This document shows positions 9,766 through 18,935 of a stretch of DNA of 64,000 nucleotides, piece after piece (the first letter of the stretch is position 1; each line of letters begins with the position of its first letter). Position numbers and translations under genes: made by a program. Origin of the DNA: Corynebacterium lizhenjunii (GTDB lineage Bacteria; Actinomycetota; Actinomycetes; Mycobacteriales; Mycobacteriaceae); assembly GCF_011038655.2 (NCBI RefSeq), contig NZ_CP064954.1:186001-250000 (forward strand), in the 5' to 3' direction. The notes below the pieces were generated by a model, which worked only from the letters and a program-made list of their open reading frames with translations, was not told the DNA's origin and ran no database searches.

Positions 9766-9973
9766 GGTCCCAAACTGACGGCTTAGGGGCCGATTCATGC
9801 CGGATTGGCGGCGGGCTCGGTTCGGTTGTGGGGTCCGGGCGCGTCGATCTGACCGGCTGAGGCAGTCCGGTCCGGCTGTGGTGTTGGGCGCGCGGACTTG
9901 ACCAGCTGGCTGGTGTGGCTTGTTCCTCTTGCCAAGGTTGCCGGCCGTGCGGGACTAGCCGACTGGGGTCGGT
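9766..9973. other. GC-rich non-coding gap
   Basis: About 200 bases between the solitary IS end and the stop of the HNH gene. It is rich in CCGG and GGCTG words and contains no gene, RNA or terminator that I can support. Confidence 0.5.
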
Positions 9974-11434
9974 TTATTCCCGTTGCGGTGGCTCCGGTGA
10001 GTGCGGCAGGCTTGGTGGTGGGTCAGGGTGTGCGGGGCTGGGGATATACCACGGTGGCCCGCCCCAGGGTGGGAACCAGACAATGCGCCCGTTGATTCGG
10101 TCGATGATGCCTCTGCCTGTGGGTTTGGTGGGGTCATCGTCGTTGGTGCCGTTGTGGTACTTGCACAGTGGTACCAAGTTAGACGGTTCTGTTTGTCCGT
10201 TGTCTTTGTGGCGGCGGATGTGGTGGATTTGGGATTCTTCGGCAGGCTTGTTGCATCCGGGCCAGGCGCAGGTGGGGTGTTCTGCCCATGCCATAAGGCG
10301 TTGTTTGTAGGAGGCAGAGCGAGCCGTGTAGAGATTGACTGGGCCAGTAAAGGGGTGGATGAGGGTGATAAGCCCAATATCAGCTAGTTTGCGGGCTACG
10401 AGTTGGGCGCCGGTCATGCGTGCGCCGTTGGTGAGTTCCACGGTGATTTCTTCGCCGTGGCCGTGGATGATTGTGTCGAGGTCTTCGAGGCGGATGATGA
10501 CGTTGGTGCGTACTTGGGGCCTTGCGGCATGCGGGACGGAGTCGTCGTTGTCGTCTGTGCCGAAGAAGATGGTGTGGGCAGCATCAACCAACTCCACCGG
10601 ACTCGGCCGGTAAGGCCTGCCCGGAGCCCGACCGGTGCCGCCACCATCGTCACCGTCGTGGTGGTCAGCGTCGTGGTGGTCAGCGGTGTTGCTGCCGCTA
10701 AGGTCAGCGTTGGCCCGGCTGCCCGTGGTGTCGGGTTCTGCGCCATTGAGGTCGGGGTCGGCGTTGTTGTCCAGGCCGGGGAGGGACTCTTGCGCGGCGT
10801 GGGCTTGGGCTTCAGCAGCGGCTTGAGCGTCAGCGGCTGCCTGGGCTTCGGCGGTGGCTTGGGCGGTGAGGACTCCGTACATGTCGGCTACGGCTTGTGG
10901 GGTGTCTGTAATGGACATGGTGTGGTTGCCGTTGGCCCGGCGTGTCATGCGTACTCCGCGCTCGGGGTTGGATTGTTTGGAAGGCCCGCGGAAGTCTGCA
11001 GCAGCGGTGTCGTGTTCTTGCCAGGGCAGTGAGCATAGCAGGAGGCGTAGTTCCCAGCGGCGGTCTTTGCTTACGCGGCTGACGTGTTCTTCGATGCGGG
11101 TGAGGGTGCGTAGGCTGTGGCCTTGCTTGGTGGCAAAGTCACGGGCAGCGGCTTGGGCGGTAGCAAGGCTTTTGGCCTGGGCCTGGGCTTTGGCCGCGGC
11201 ACGGTCACGGGCTTCGGACTGGGCAGAACGGTTGCGGGCCTGGGCTTTGGAGGAACGGTTGCGGGAGGAGGGGGCATCGGCAGGCTCGAAGTAGACCTGG
11301 ACCAAGTGGGCAAACTCTGCGGCAGTAGTACCGTCAGCACCCATGGCCAGGAAATCCTCGGCGCTCATGCCAACGCACTCGGCGACTAAGTGGATGCCCC
11401 GAGACTGGATGGTGAAAAAATCCCCCGCGTACAT
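9974..11434 (-). CDS. DUF222 / HNH endonuclease-like protein
   Basis: 486 residues from the ATG at 11434 (MYAGDFFTIQSRG), the usual beginning of corynebacterial DUF222-HNH proteins. The DUF222 region occupies the first half. A low-complexity linker follows (AEAQAAADAQAAAEAQAHAAQ, then ADHHDADHHDGDDGGG). The C-terminal HNH nuclease motif reads CAWPGCNKPAEESQIHHIRRHKDNG, with LVPLCKYHN as the second half. Such genes are multi-copy in actinobacteria, including 13E12 repeat proteins of mycobacteria; the biological role is unknown. The N-terminal half contains one copy of the dispersed word (11273-11282). No good ribosome-binding site is visible. Confidence 0.85.
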   Translation of the reverse strand: MYAGDFFTIQSRGIHLVAECVGMSAEDFLAMGADGTTAAEFAHLVQVYFEPADAPSSRNRSSKAQARNRSAQSEARDRAAAKAQAQAKSLATAQAAARDFATKQGHSLRTLTRIEEHVSRVSKDRRWELRLLLCSLPWQEHDTAAADFRGPSKQSNPERGVRMTRRANGNHTMSITDTPQAVADMYGVLTAQATAEAQAAADAQAAAEAQAHAAQESLPGLDNNADPDLNGAEPDTTGSRANADLSGSNTADHHDADHHDGDDGGGTGRAPGRPYRPSPVELVDAAHTIFFGTDDNDDSVPHAARPQVRTNVIIRLEDLDTIIHGHGEEITVELTNGARMTGAQLVARKLADIGLITLIHPFTGPVNLYTARSASYKQRLMAWAEHPTCAWPGCNKPAEESQIHHIRRHKDNGQTEPSNLVPLCKYHNGTNDDDPTKPTGRGIIDRINGRIVWFPPWGGPPWYIPSPAHPDPPPSLPHSPEPPQRE

Positions 11435-11525
11435 GGCGCACAGTCTAAACCGCAGCGGCCACCCGCGCAAGGGGTTTCGCGGTATTCTTTCGGATAACCT
11501 GGTTGAGAGCCTGAAGGAGGCGAAA

Positions 11526-11684
11526 ATGGCAGCACGTTGGCTGTATGTGGCGGCGGTGCTTTTCTTTGCGTGTGGGGTGGCGCTGTTCTTTGCTGTGGAT
11601 GGCTGGACGCGGTGGTTCTACCCACTGGCGGGGGCACTGAGCATGGCGGTACTGGTGTTAGAAGCGCGCAATAGGAGCAAGTAA
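11526..11684 (+). CDS. Small membrane protein (52 residues)
   Basis: Begins MAARWLYVAAVLFFACGVAL and has two hydrophobic helices separated by DGWTRWFYP, ending in a basic tail (EARNRSK). A strong GAAGGAGG ribosome-binding site at 11513-11520, five bases before the ATG, supports it being a real gene. It is divergent from the HNH gene. No family recognised. Confidence 0.75.
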   Translation: MAARWLYVAAVLFFACGVALFFAVDGWTRWFYPLAGALSMAVLVLEARNRSK

Positions 11685-11820
11685 ACGGCGCCGGTAGGAG
11701 CCAGTAAACGGGGCTGGCAGGCCGGGCGCATAAACCCCTCACCGTGCATAACGAAGCCGCCGCACTGCTAAAACAAATGTCTAGCTGCGCGGCGGCGGTC
11801 CAGCCGAGGGGCTGGGGTGG

Positions 11821-11897
<77 letters not shown>

Positions 11898-12052
11898 TTC
11901 TCGCTTGAGTGCGATACCTGAAATACTTTAGCCCCCACCGCCGCCCGGCACAAAACGCCAGGCAGCCGGGGTAAAGGGGCCCGAACGGGGTAGGGCGAAG
12001 GCGCTCTAGGCAGCCGGGGGCGAAGGGCCTGTGCCGGCTCGGCGGTGGGGGT

Positions 12053-12967
12053 CTAGCCGCGCTCGGTAATGTGCACCAGTGTGGCAGAAGGGCAGCAGAA
12101 AACCCTAAAAGGGACAAACTTGGACTGGCCCAGGCCGTTGCTGACGTGCATGTACATCTCGCCAAAGCGGTGAAGGCCCTGCACGCGGGCGCGGTCGATG
12201 CCGCAGTTGGTCACCAGCGCCCGCGAGCCCGGTAGGCACAGCTGGCCGCCGTGGGTGTGCCCGGAGAAGGACAGCTGGTAGCCATCGGCGGCAAAGCGTT
12301 CCAGCACCCGCGGCTCGGGGGAGTGCACCAGGGCAATGGCCAGGTTGGAGTCCGGGTTGGGGGTACCGGCGATGCTGGCGTAATCATCCAAATTGTGGTG
12401 CGGGTCATCCACCCCGGCGGCGGCTAGGCGCACGGGACCAATTTTGACCTCGACGCGGGTATGGGTGGCATCATGCCAGCCGTGCTCCATGAAGGCCGCG
12501 CGCATGCCCTGCCAGGGCAAATCTACATATGAGGGCTCATTTTTGCGCCCCAGCAGGTAGTTGACGGGATTGGCCAGGCGCGGCGCCCAATAGTCATTGG
12601 TGCCAAAGCAAAACACCCCGGGGCGCGATAGCAGGGGGCCTAGGGCGCGCAGGGTGTCGGGCACGGCGCGGGCATCGGAAAGATTGTCCCCGGTGTTGAC
12701 CACCAGGTCCGGCTCGAGCTCATCAAGCTGGCGCACCCAAGCAATCTTGGCTGTCTGGCCGGGCACCATGTGCAGGTCGCTGACATGCAGAATGCGGAAG
12801 GATTCGCGCCCCCGCAGGGTCCCCGGTGGCAGCAGCGGTACCTGGACTTCCTTGAGCTCGAAGGCTCGGGTCTGCTGGAAGGCCCAGGCGGCGCATCCCG
12901 CGGCGATTCCGATAGTGCTCGCAGCGGCGGTGAGGGCTATGGTGCGTAGAGATTTCACGCTCACCAA
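12053..12967 (-). CDS. Membrane-anchored metallophosphoesterase (YkuE-like)
   Basis: 304 residues with an N-terminal hydrophobic helix and a calcineurin-like fold. Metal motifs are visible: SDLHM (first Asp and His), NTGDNL (GDN), GTNDYW (the usual GNHD site reads GTND here) and SGHTHGGQ (GHTH). The family hydrolyses phosphoesters with a two-metal centre, often at the membrane; substrate unknown. The reading begins at TTG 12967; GTG at 12964 or 12958 are alternatives, since no ribosome-binding site separates them. Divergent from the YqeY gene, with only 26 bases between. Confidence 0.88.
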   Translation of the reverse strand: MVSVKSLRTIALTAAASTIGIAAGCAAWAFQQTRAFELKEVQVPLLPPGTLRGRESFRILHVSDLHMVPGQTAKIAWVRQLDELEPDLVVNTGDNLSDARAVPDTLRALGPLLSRPGVFCFGTNDYWAPRLANPVNYLLGRKNEPSYVDLPWQGMRAAFMEHGWHDATHTRVEVKIGPVRLAAAGVDDPHHNLDDYASIAGTPNPDSNLAIALVHSPEPRVLERFAADGYQLSFSGHTHGGQLCLPGSRALVTNCGIDRARVQGLHRFGEMYMHVSNGLGQSKFVPFRVFCCPSATLVHITERG

Positions 12968-12993
12968 CTCTACCCCGGTGTATGTTTGGGGAC

Positions 12994-13443
12994 ATGCTTA
13001 AAGAAACTATTCGCGCAGATTTGAAAGAAGCCATGAAGGCGCGGGAGAAGGAGCGCACCAGCGCCATCCGTTCCCTGTTGGCGGCCATCCAGGCGGAGGA
13101 GACCAACGGTTCGCGCCATGAATTGGAGGACGCGGACATTGTCAAGGTCATTGCCCGCGAGATTAAGAAGCGCCGGGAGTCCGCCCAGGTTTATGCCGAC
13201 AATGGCCGCCCGGAGTTGGCAGAGGCAGAGCTTGCCGATGTCCCCTTCCTCGAGGCCTACCAGCCCCAGCAGCTCAGCGATGCGGAGCTGGAGGCGTTGT
13301 TGGATGGGGTTATCGGCACGCTTGAGGCCCCGGTTGGTATGGCGCAGATGGGGGCAGTGATGAAGGCTGCTCAGGCGCAGGCCGCTGGTCAGGTGGATGG
13401 CAAGAGGCTTTCCGATGCCGTCCGGGCCCGCCTCAGCTCCTAA
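12994..13443 (+). CDS. GatB/YqeY domain protein
   Basis: 149 residues, the usual size of stand-alone YqeY proteins, starting MLKETIRADLKEAMKAREKE. It resembles the C-terminal tRNA-binding domain of GatB (amidotransferase) but is not part of it; the cellular role is uncertain. The ATG at 12994 follows GGGGA; an ATG at 12982 is possible. A near copy of the dispersed word (AGCTTGCCGATGTCCCC, about 13230) is inside. Confidence 0.88.
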   Translation: MLKETIRADLKEAMKAREKERTSAIRSLLAAIQAEETNGSRHELEDADIVKVIAREIKKRRESAQVYADNGRPELAEAELADVPFLEAYQPQQLSDAELEALLDGVIGTLEAPVGMAQMGAVMKAAQAQAAGQVDGKRLSDAVRARLSS

Positions 13444-13448
13444 CCCCG

Positions 13449-13510
13449 GGCTGGCGCTGGGGTTGGTCAACGGTGGCCAGGCTGGCGCCGGGGTTGGCCA
13501 GCGGTGGCCA
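13449..13510 (+). repeat. Two tandem 31-bp repeats in a convergent gap
   Basis: Units 13449-13479 and 13480-13510 differ at only three positions (GGCTGGCGCYGGGGTTGG...). They fill the space between the YqeY gene and the convergent penicillin-binding protein gene. Each contains TGGCCA and may help form terminating structure. Confidence 0.8.
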
Positions 13511-13527
13511 GGGATAGCCGGGCCGGG

Positions 13528-15954
13528 CTAGTTGTTCAGGCCGAAGGCATTGCGGAACTCATTGGCCAAGTTGCCTAGTTGTTCTTCTAGGCTCGGGGCA
13601 GGCCGGGGAGCAGCAGGGGCAGGGTCAGAGTTGCCCGGGGATGGGTTGGCCCCTGGCCGGGCAGCACCCGGATCGGTGGTGGGGGTGGGGGCACCGGTGC
13701 CATCGGAAAGCTGCAGCACTACCTCACCACCTGGGCGCAGCGGGCCGGGGGATTTGAGGGCACGGACCACGGCGCCGTAACCCACGCCGAAGCCGGGCAC
13801 CATCCTGGTGGTCACGGTATAGCCCGCGCTTTGCAGGGTGGCGGTGGCCTGCGACTGGGACATGCCGCGGACGCTGTCTAGGAGGGCATCGCCAGTGGTG
13901 CCCTTGTTGTACTGGGGGTTATAGGGTGGCAGCACGCCCTGGTCCACCTGGGAGGCCAGCGCGAAGTAGGTGCGGGCCGGCTCCATGCCGCCGAAGAGGG
14001 TCCCTTCGACGCACTGGCGCACCGGCGCGGTGCACAGCGGGGCGTTGGTGGTGCCGTCGTTGTAGATGTAGGGCGCGGCCGCAAGACCAGAGGCAAAGCC
14101 CAGGAAAGCAGAAGACTTATTGGACTCGGAGGTACCGGTCTTGGCGGCAGTAGGGGCGCCGAAGCCAAAGGCGCGGGCGGAATCGGCGGCGGTGCCCTTG
14201 GTGGTGTCCTGGCTCAGCGCTGCGGTCAGGGCGGCGGCGACCTCAGGGTTCAAGGCGCGCTCGCACGGCGTGGGTTCGATAAAGACCTGGTTACCGTCGC
14301 GGTCCGTCACCCTGTTGACGGGGTTGGGCTCGCACCACATGCCCTCGGCGGCGATGGTGGCGCCCACGTTGGACAGCTCCAGGGGATTAACCGCGGTGGG
14401 GCCAAGTGTGTAGGCACCCATGTTGGCATCCTTGGCGGCTTGGGCGATGGAGGTGTTTTCGCTAAAGGAGGCGTCCTCGGTATAGGAGCGCAGGCCCAAC
14501 TTGACGGACATGTCCACGATGGCAGGCACGCCCACCTGCTCCAGGAGCTGCACAAAGGTGCTGTTGGGGGAGTGCGCTAGGGCATCCTGCAGCGTCATAG
14601 TGGGCTGGTAGGTGCCCGCGTTTTCCACGCAGTATTTATCCGGCGGGCAATTGGCGGCGCCGCCATGGCCCAAACCAGAGGCCTCATAGCGGGCAGGAAC
14701 GGGAACAGTTTCCTGGATGCCGTAACCTGCGTCAATGGCCGCTGCGGCGGTAAAGAGCTTGAAAATGGAACCCGCGCCGTTGCCCACCAGGGAATAAGGC
14801 TGCGGCAGGATCGTCTCAAAATTATCCTGGTCCAGCCCGTAGGCGCGCGAAGACACCATGGCTACGACGTCGCGGTCATTCTTCTCCGGGACCAGCACGC
14901 TCATCACCTCTGCCACGCCTTCTGCGGTAGGGGAAGTCTGGCCGTTGACGGCAGCCTGCGCGGCGTCTTGGATATGCGGCACCAATGTGGTGTCTACCGT
15001 ATAGCCGCCACGGGAGAGTTCTTCCTTGTCCAGGCCCTTGGAGGCCAGGTAGTCCAGCACGAAGTCGCAGAAGAAACCACGGTTGCCTGCAGTGATGCAC
15101 CCATTGGGCAACGTGGCAGGCCTCGGGAGCACGCCCAGGTCCTGGCCGGCCAGGCGGTCGGCTTCTTCCTGGGCCAGGTGGCCATTAGTGACCAAGGCTT
15201 GGAGGACAAGGTTACGGCGTTCTACCACGGCATCGCGGTTGGTGTAGGGGTTGAGGTACTCCGAGGATTGCACCATGCCAGCCAGCATGGCGGCCTGCGC
15301 GTAGTTAAGCTGCGCCGCCGGGATGCCAAAGTAGGTGCGGGCGGCGGCCTCAATGCCGTAAGCGTGATTGCCAAAGGGGATGAGGTTGAGGTAGTTGCTC
15401 AGAATCTCATCCTTACTCAGCGACTTATCAATCTGGGTGGCAATGCGCATCTCCCGCAGCTTGCGGGCCACAGACTGCTCGGTGGCGGCTTGGCGCTCCG
15501 AGTCGGTCTCCGCGTCTACCAGCAACAGGTAGTTCTTCACGTATTGCTGATTAATGGTGGACGCACCCTGGGAGACCCCGCCGGCTAGCAAATTGGTGGC
15601 GACGGCACGGAAATTTCCCTGGATGTCTACGCCCTCGTGCTCGTAGAAGCGGCGGTCCTCGATGGAGACAATCGCGTCTTTGATGGTGTGGGAGATCTGC
15701 TCCGGAGCCACCGGGTGCCGGCGCTGTGTATAGAGGTAGGCCAGCGTGCCACCTTCGGCGTCGCGAATGGTGGTCACACCCGGAACGTTGCCGGCCTCCA
15801 AGTTCTGGACATCAGAGACCATGGCCTGGGTGGTGGCCTTGACGGCTAGACCGCCCAGGCCTGCTGCCGGGGCGCAGGCGAGCGCCACCAAAAGGCCCAC
15901 CAGGACCGTGGCCACGAACATCTGGCCCAAGGCTTTCAGATAAGTCACCCCCAT
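13528..15954 (-). CDS. ponA: Bifunctional class A penicillin-binding protein with PASTA domain
   Basis: Polymerises and cross-links peptidoglycan outside the membrane. From the ATG at 15954 it has 808 residues: an N-terminal membrane anchor (FVATVLVGLLVALACAP), a GT51 glycosyltransferase domain (VSIEDRRFYEHEG; GASTINQQYVKN), a transpeptidase domain (GSIFKLFTAA with the SxxK serine, SPNS as the SxN motif, AKTGTS as the KTG box), one PASTA-like domain near residues 730-770, and a Pro/Ala-rich tail. Longer upstream starts are not credible. It is divergent from whcA, as in C. glutamicum and M. tuberculosis (ponA2-whiB4). Confidence 0.95.
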   Translation of the reverse strand: MGVTYLKALGQMFVATVLVGLLVALACAPAAGLGGLAVKATTQAMVSDVQNLEAGNVPGVTTIRDAEGGTLAYLYTQRRHPVAPEQISHTIKDAIVSIEDRRFYEHEGVDIQGNFRAVATNLLAGGVSQGASTINQQYVKNYLLLVDAETDSERQAATEQSVARKLREMRIATQIDKSLSKDEILSNYLNLIPFGNHAYGIEAAARTYFGIPAAQLNYAQAAMLAGMVQSSEYLNPYTNRDAVVERRNLVLQALVTNGHLAQEEADRLAGQDLGVLPRPATLPNGCITAGNRGFFCDFVLDYLASKGLDKEELSRGGYTVDTTLVPHIQDAAQAAVNGQTSPTAEGVAEVMSVLVPEKNDRDVVAMVSSRAYGLDQDNFETILPQPYSLVGNGAGSIFKLFTAAAAIDAGYGIQETVPVPARYEASGLGHGGAANCPPDKYCVENAGTYQPTMTLQDALAHSPNSTFVQLLEQVGVPAIVDMSVKLGLRSYTEDASFSENTSIAQAAKDANMGAYTLGPTAVNPLELSNVGATIAAEGMWCEPNPVNRVTDRDGNQVFIEPTPCERALNPEVAAALTAALSQDTTKGTAADSARAFGFGAPTAAKTGTSESNKSSAFLGFASGLAAAPYIYNDGTTNAPLCTAPVRQCVEGTLFGGMEPARTYFALASQVDQGVLPPYNPQYNKGTTGDALLDSVRGMSQSQATATLQSAGYTVTTRMVPGFGVGYGAVVRALKSPGPLRPGGEVVLQLSDGTGAPTPTTDPGAARPGANPSPGNSDPAPAAPRPAPSLEEQLGNLANEFRNAFGLNN

Positions 15955-16144
15955 AACCCTACGTGTCTTGGGAGCTAATGAAAACGGTCGCCGCCATAAA
16001 ACGCGGCGATTTTCTCCAGCAGACCCCCCTAAAGTGTGATGCGCTAGACAAGGCGTATGGCGTGTGAATACACTTACGGCTTCAGTACCCCTAACCCCTA
16101 TCGCGTGGCCCGCCACGCAGCCGCTAGGAAGGAGCGCACCCCTA

Positions 16145-16462
16145 ATGACCGTCCGTTTGAAACCTGCTTCCCGAGTCAACCCGATTGTGTTGCGTGGCGA
16201 GTGGGTGCGGAAAGCCAACTGCCGCAACTGCGACCCGGACGCCCTCTTTGTTCGCGGTGCGGAACAGCGCAAAGCAGCCGAGATTTGCGAGGAATGCCCG
16301 GTGCTGAACCAATGTCTAGCAGATGCCCTGGATAATCGCGTGGAGTTTGGCGTGTGGGGCGGGCTGACAGAACGCCAACGCCGCGCCCTCTTGCGCAAAA
16401 ACAGGCACATCAAGTCCTGGGCGGACTATCTGTCCGCCGGTGGCGAGCTGATCGGCATCTGA
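16145..16462 (+). CDS. whcA: WhiB-family iron-sulfur regulator (WhcA/WhiB4-like)
   Basis: 105-residue WhiB protein. Four cluster cysteines are available: Cys26/Cys29 (ANCRNCD) and the CEECPVLNQC box (Cys48, Cys51, Cys57), followed by the GVWGG turn and a basic C-terminal helix (RQRRALLRKNRHIK). WhcA of C. glutamicum is a negative regulator of the oxidative-stress response and WhiB4 senses oxygen in mycobacteria; the position next to ponA supports this subgroup. The ATG 16145 follows AAGGAG; there are 190 bases between it and divergent ponA. Confidence 0.92.
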   Translation: MTVRLKPASRVNPIVLRGEWVRKANCRNCDPDALFVRGAEQRKAAEICEECPVLNQCLADALDNRVEFGVWGGLTERQRRALLRKNRHIKSWADYLSAGGELIGI

Positions 16463-16587
16463 GCCGCAGCACGCTGCGGCGCGCCGGGACACGAAGCGGT
16501 ACGCCCCTGTGAGAGCGGCCCGGTCGCGCGCACCGTTGGACAGGCAGCGGCGCGCCGGGAACTGCCGGGTGCCGTAGAATGGCCCGC

Positions 16588-16749
16588 ATGACTAAATGGG
16601 AATACGCAACCGCGCCGGTACTCACGCACGCCACCAAGCAAATCCTGGACAGCTGGGGTGAAGATGGCTGGGAATTGGTAACCATTACCCCCGGCATGAA
16701 CCCAGAAAACGTGGTGGCCTACTTCAAGCGGCCGGTGGAGGAGAACTAA
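16588..16749 (+). CDS. DUF4177 small protein (53 residues)
   Basis: Encodes MTKWEYATAPVLTHATKQIL and ends AYFKRPVEEN. The WEY start and GEDGWELV core are the DUF4177 signature. The stop TAA overlaps the ATG of the RidA gene by one base (TAATG), so the two are translationally coupled. An ATG at 16579 (three residues longer) is possible. The same small gene precedes RidA in related actinobacteria, as I recall. Confidence 0.85.
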   Translation: MTKWEYATAPVLTHATKQILDSWGEDGWELVTITPGMNPENVVAYFKRPVEEN

Positions 16750-17207
16750 TGAGCTTTCTGGCTAAGCTTTCGCAGCTCGGATACGAACTACCACCAGTGG
16801 CCAAGCCGCTGGCTTCCTACGTACCGGCGGTGCGAGTAGGCAACCAAGTGTGGACCTCCGGCCAGCTGCCGCTGCGCGACGGCGCCCTGCTGGCAACCGG
16901 CAAGGTAGGCGCCGAGGTCGATGCCCAACAGGCCGCAGATCTGGCCCGCGTGGCGGTCCTCAATGCACTTGCAGCTGTGGATGCAGAGGTGGGGCTAGAC
17001 AACGTCACCCGGGTGCTCAAGATCGTGGGTTTTGTCGCTTCCAGCCCGGACTTTGTAGAACAGCCGGCCGTGGTGAATGGGGCCTCGGACTTTATTGGCG
17101 AGGTTTTCGGGCCAGCTGGCCAGCACGCCCGCTCCGCCGTGGGCGTGGCGGTGCTGCCGAAGGACTCCCCGGTTGAGATCGAGCTCATCGTAGAAGTTAG
17201 GCAGTAG
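16749..17207 (+). CDS. RidA-family deaminase
   Basis: 152 residues, RidA/YjgF family, starting MSFLAKLSQLGYELPPVAKP. RidA enzymes hydrolyse reactive enamine/imine intermediates made by PLP enzymes; a trimer is expected. The subgroup-typical block VWTSGQLPLRDG is clear, and an arginine near HARSAVGVAVLP matches the substrate-binding Arg region. Coupled to the preceding DUF4177 gene and 30 bases upstream of the MBL gene. Confidence 0.92.
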   Translation: MSFLAKLSQLGYELPPVAKPLASYVPAVRVGNQVWTSGQLPLRDGALLATGKVGAEVDAQQAADLARVAVLNALAAVDAEVGLDNVTRVLKIVGFVASSPDFVEQPAVVNGASDFIGEVFGPAGQHARSAVGVAVLPKDSPVEIELIVEVRQ

Positions 17208-17237
17208 GCCAGGCGCGGATAGGTTAGGCTGGAAACC

Positions 17238-18056
17238 ATGGAACACCCTGCATATGCCCAACTGCGCCAGGTCACCCAGTCCGCAGGCGTAGTGTTGTGC
17301 GACAACCCCTCTTATACCGCACTGGAAGGGACTAATACCTGGATCATTCGCGCCCCGGAGGATGACCGCGCCATCGTGGTCGATCCGGGGCCGGAGGATG
17401 AAGGCCACCTCAACGTTGTCACCGCTCGCGCCGGGGAGGTGGCACTTATTGTGCTCACTCACCGCCACGATGACCACGCCTCCGGTGCCCAGCGCCTGCG
17501 CCAACTTACCGGAGCCCCCATCCGGGCTTTCGACGCTAACTACTGCAATGGTGGCGAGCCCCTGAGCGATGGGGAGATTATCGCTTTGGATGATGTCACT
17601 CCGCGGCTGGAGGTGGTCCACACCCCGGGCCACACCGCGGACTCCACCAGCTTCTTTGTCTGGACCGGGGAGCCGCACAACTCCCGCCTGGAGGGCATTT
17701 TGACTGGCGACACCATCGCGGGCCGCCACACCGTCATGCTCTCCGAGACTGATGGGGACCTTGGTGCCTACCTGCGTTCCCTGGACATCCTCGAAGCTCG
17801 CGGAAAAGACGTATCCCTGCTGCCGGGCCACGGCCCGGATTTGGATGACGTCTCCCAGGTAGCCCGCAAGTACATCGACCGCCGCCACCACCGCCTGGAG
17901 CAGATTCGCGAGATTCACTCTCGCCTGGGCCAAGACGTGGACCTCAAGACCATGGTGGATGAGATGTACGACGACGTGGACCCAGTGCTGCGCCACGCAG
18001 CGGAGCAGTCCACCCGCACCGCGTTGAAGTACCTGGCGGAACAACCCGCCCAGTAG
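17238..18056 (+). CDS. MBL-fold metallohydrolase
   Basis: 272 residues, metallo-beta-lactamase fold of the LACTB2/glyoxalase II type. Metal ligands: THRHDDHASGA (HxHxDH), HTPGHT, LTGDTI, and LLPGHGPD. A C-terminal winged-helix-like region (IDRRHHRLEQIREIHSRLG) follows, typical of this group, which is often linked to RNA or phosphodiester hydrolysis. In M. tuberculosis the orthologous gene also lies beside crp, so the context is conserved. Substrate not determinable. Confidence 0.9.
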   Translation: MEHPAYAQLRQVTQSAGVVLCDNPSYTALEGTNTWIIRAPEDDRAIVVDPGPEDEGHLNVVTARAGEVALIVLTHRHDDHASGAQRLRQLTGAPIRAFDANYCNGGEPLSDGEIIALDDVTPRLEVVHTPGHTADSTSFFVWTGEPHNSRLEGILTGDTIAGRHTVMLSETDGDLGAYLRSLDILEARGKDVSLLPGHGPDLDDVSQVARKYIDRRHHRLEQIREIHSRLGQDVDLKTMVDEMYDDVDPVLRHAAEQSTRTALKYLAEQPAQ

Positions 18057-18084
18057 TTTTCGGCTGAGCAGCCCGTTCAATAGC

Positions 18085-18193
18085 GCGCCGCTTAGCGCTA
18101 AGCGTTAAGCGGCGCGTTTAGCGGTGCGCTAAGTGCTAAGCGGTGCGTTTAGCGGTGCGCTAAGCGTTTAGCGGTGCGCTAAGTGCTAAACGC
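18085..18193 (+). repeat. Degenerate tandem array of GCGCTAAG / TTTAGCGGTGCG units
   Basis: The gap between the convergent MBL and glxR genes contains three close copies of TTTAGCGGTGCGCTAAG (starting 18117, 18147 and 18167) plus partial units and the palindrome TTAGCGCTAA. The units are unequally spaced and no spacer-repeat order of a CRISPR is present. Confidence 0.8.
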
Positions 18194-18210
18194 GAACGGC
18201 AAAACGCAAC

Positions 18211-18239
18211 AAAGGCCCGGCAAAAACTGCCGGGCCTTT
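18211..18239. terminator. Bidirectional intrinsic terminator between MBL and glxR genes
   Basis: AAAGGCCCGGCA (18211-18222) and TGCCGGGCCTTT (18228-18239) form a 12-bp stem with a five-base loop; the ends are A/T runs on both strands, as in bidirectional rho-independent terminators. Confidence 0.85.
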
Positions 18240-18251
18240 CGCGTGGGCGCG

Positions 18252-18935
18252 CTAGCGGGCGCGCTTTGCCAGGTGCTCCGTATCCACGATGAGCACGGAC
18301 TTGCCCTCCAGGCGAATCCACCCGCGGTGGGCGAAGGTAGCCAGGGCCTTATTCACGGTCTCACGGGAAGCACCCACCAGCTGGGCGATTTCCTCCTGAG
18401 TGAGATCGTGGTTAACGCGCAGGGCGCCGCCTTCCTGGGAGCCGAAGCGGTTAGCCAGCTGCAGCAGCGTCTTGGCTACGCGGCCGGGAACGTCGGTGAA
18501 GATGAGGTCCGCCAGGTTGGCGTTGGTGCGGCGCAGGCGCCGGGCCAGGACGCGCAACAGTTGCTGGGCGATGGCCGGGTGGTCAGCGACCCACTGCTTG
18601 AGCATCTCCGAGTTCATGGTGGCAGCGTGGACCTCCGTCACACAAACAGCGGAGGAGGTGCGCGGGCCCGGGTCGAAGATGGACAGCTCGCCGAACATGT
18701 CCGAAGGGCCCATAACGGTGAGCAGATTTTCACGCCCGTCCGGGGCGTGGCGGGCGAGCTTAATCTTTCCGGAGGTGATGATGTAGAGGCGGTCGCCCGG
18801 TTCACCTTCCTCGAAAATGGTGGCGCCGCGCGGGAAGCGGACCGTTTCCATCTGCTCAATGAGGTTCTGCACGGCCACCGGATCTACACCTTGGAAGATG
18901 CCGGCGCGGGAGAGGATATCCTGTACGCCTTCCAC
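18252..18935 (-). CDS. glxR: Global cAMP-dependent regulator GlxR (CRP/FNR family)
   Basis: 227 residues. The N-terminal cyclic-nucleotide domain has the phosphate-binding cassette [17 protein letters not shown], with the Arg and Ser expected for cAMP. The C-terminal helix-turn-helix reads [23 protein letters not shown]. GlxR controls carbon metabolism, respiration and many other genes in C. glutamicum. The start is GTG 18935 with AAGGAGC ahead. The likely cAMP-producing enzyme CyaB is encoded in the same window (52281-53795). A possible autoregulatory box lies upstream. Confidence 0.97.
   Translation of the reverse strand: MEGVQDILSRAGIFQGVDPVAVQNLIEQMETVRFPRGATIFEEGEPGDRLYIITSGKIKLARHAPDGRENLLTVMGPSDMFGELSIFDPGPRTSSAVCVTEVHAATMNSEMLKQWVADHPAIAQQLLRVLARRLRRTNANLADLIFTDVPGRVAKTLLQLANRFGSQEGGALRVNHDLTQEEIAQLVGASRETVNKALATFAHRGWIRLEGKSVLIVDTEHLAKRAR

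Noticed and set aside
15955..16413. Longer penicillin-binding protein start upstream of 15954
   Set aside because: The extension is antisense to whcA and its promoter, and is not membrane-like.
18085..18193. Possible CRISPR array
   Set aside because: Units are of unequal spacing with no unique spacers and no cas genes nearby.
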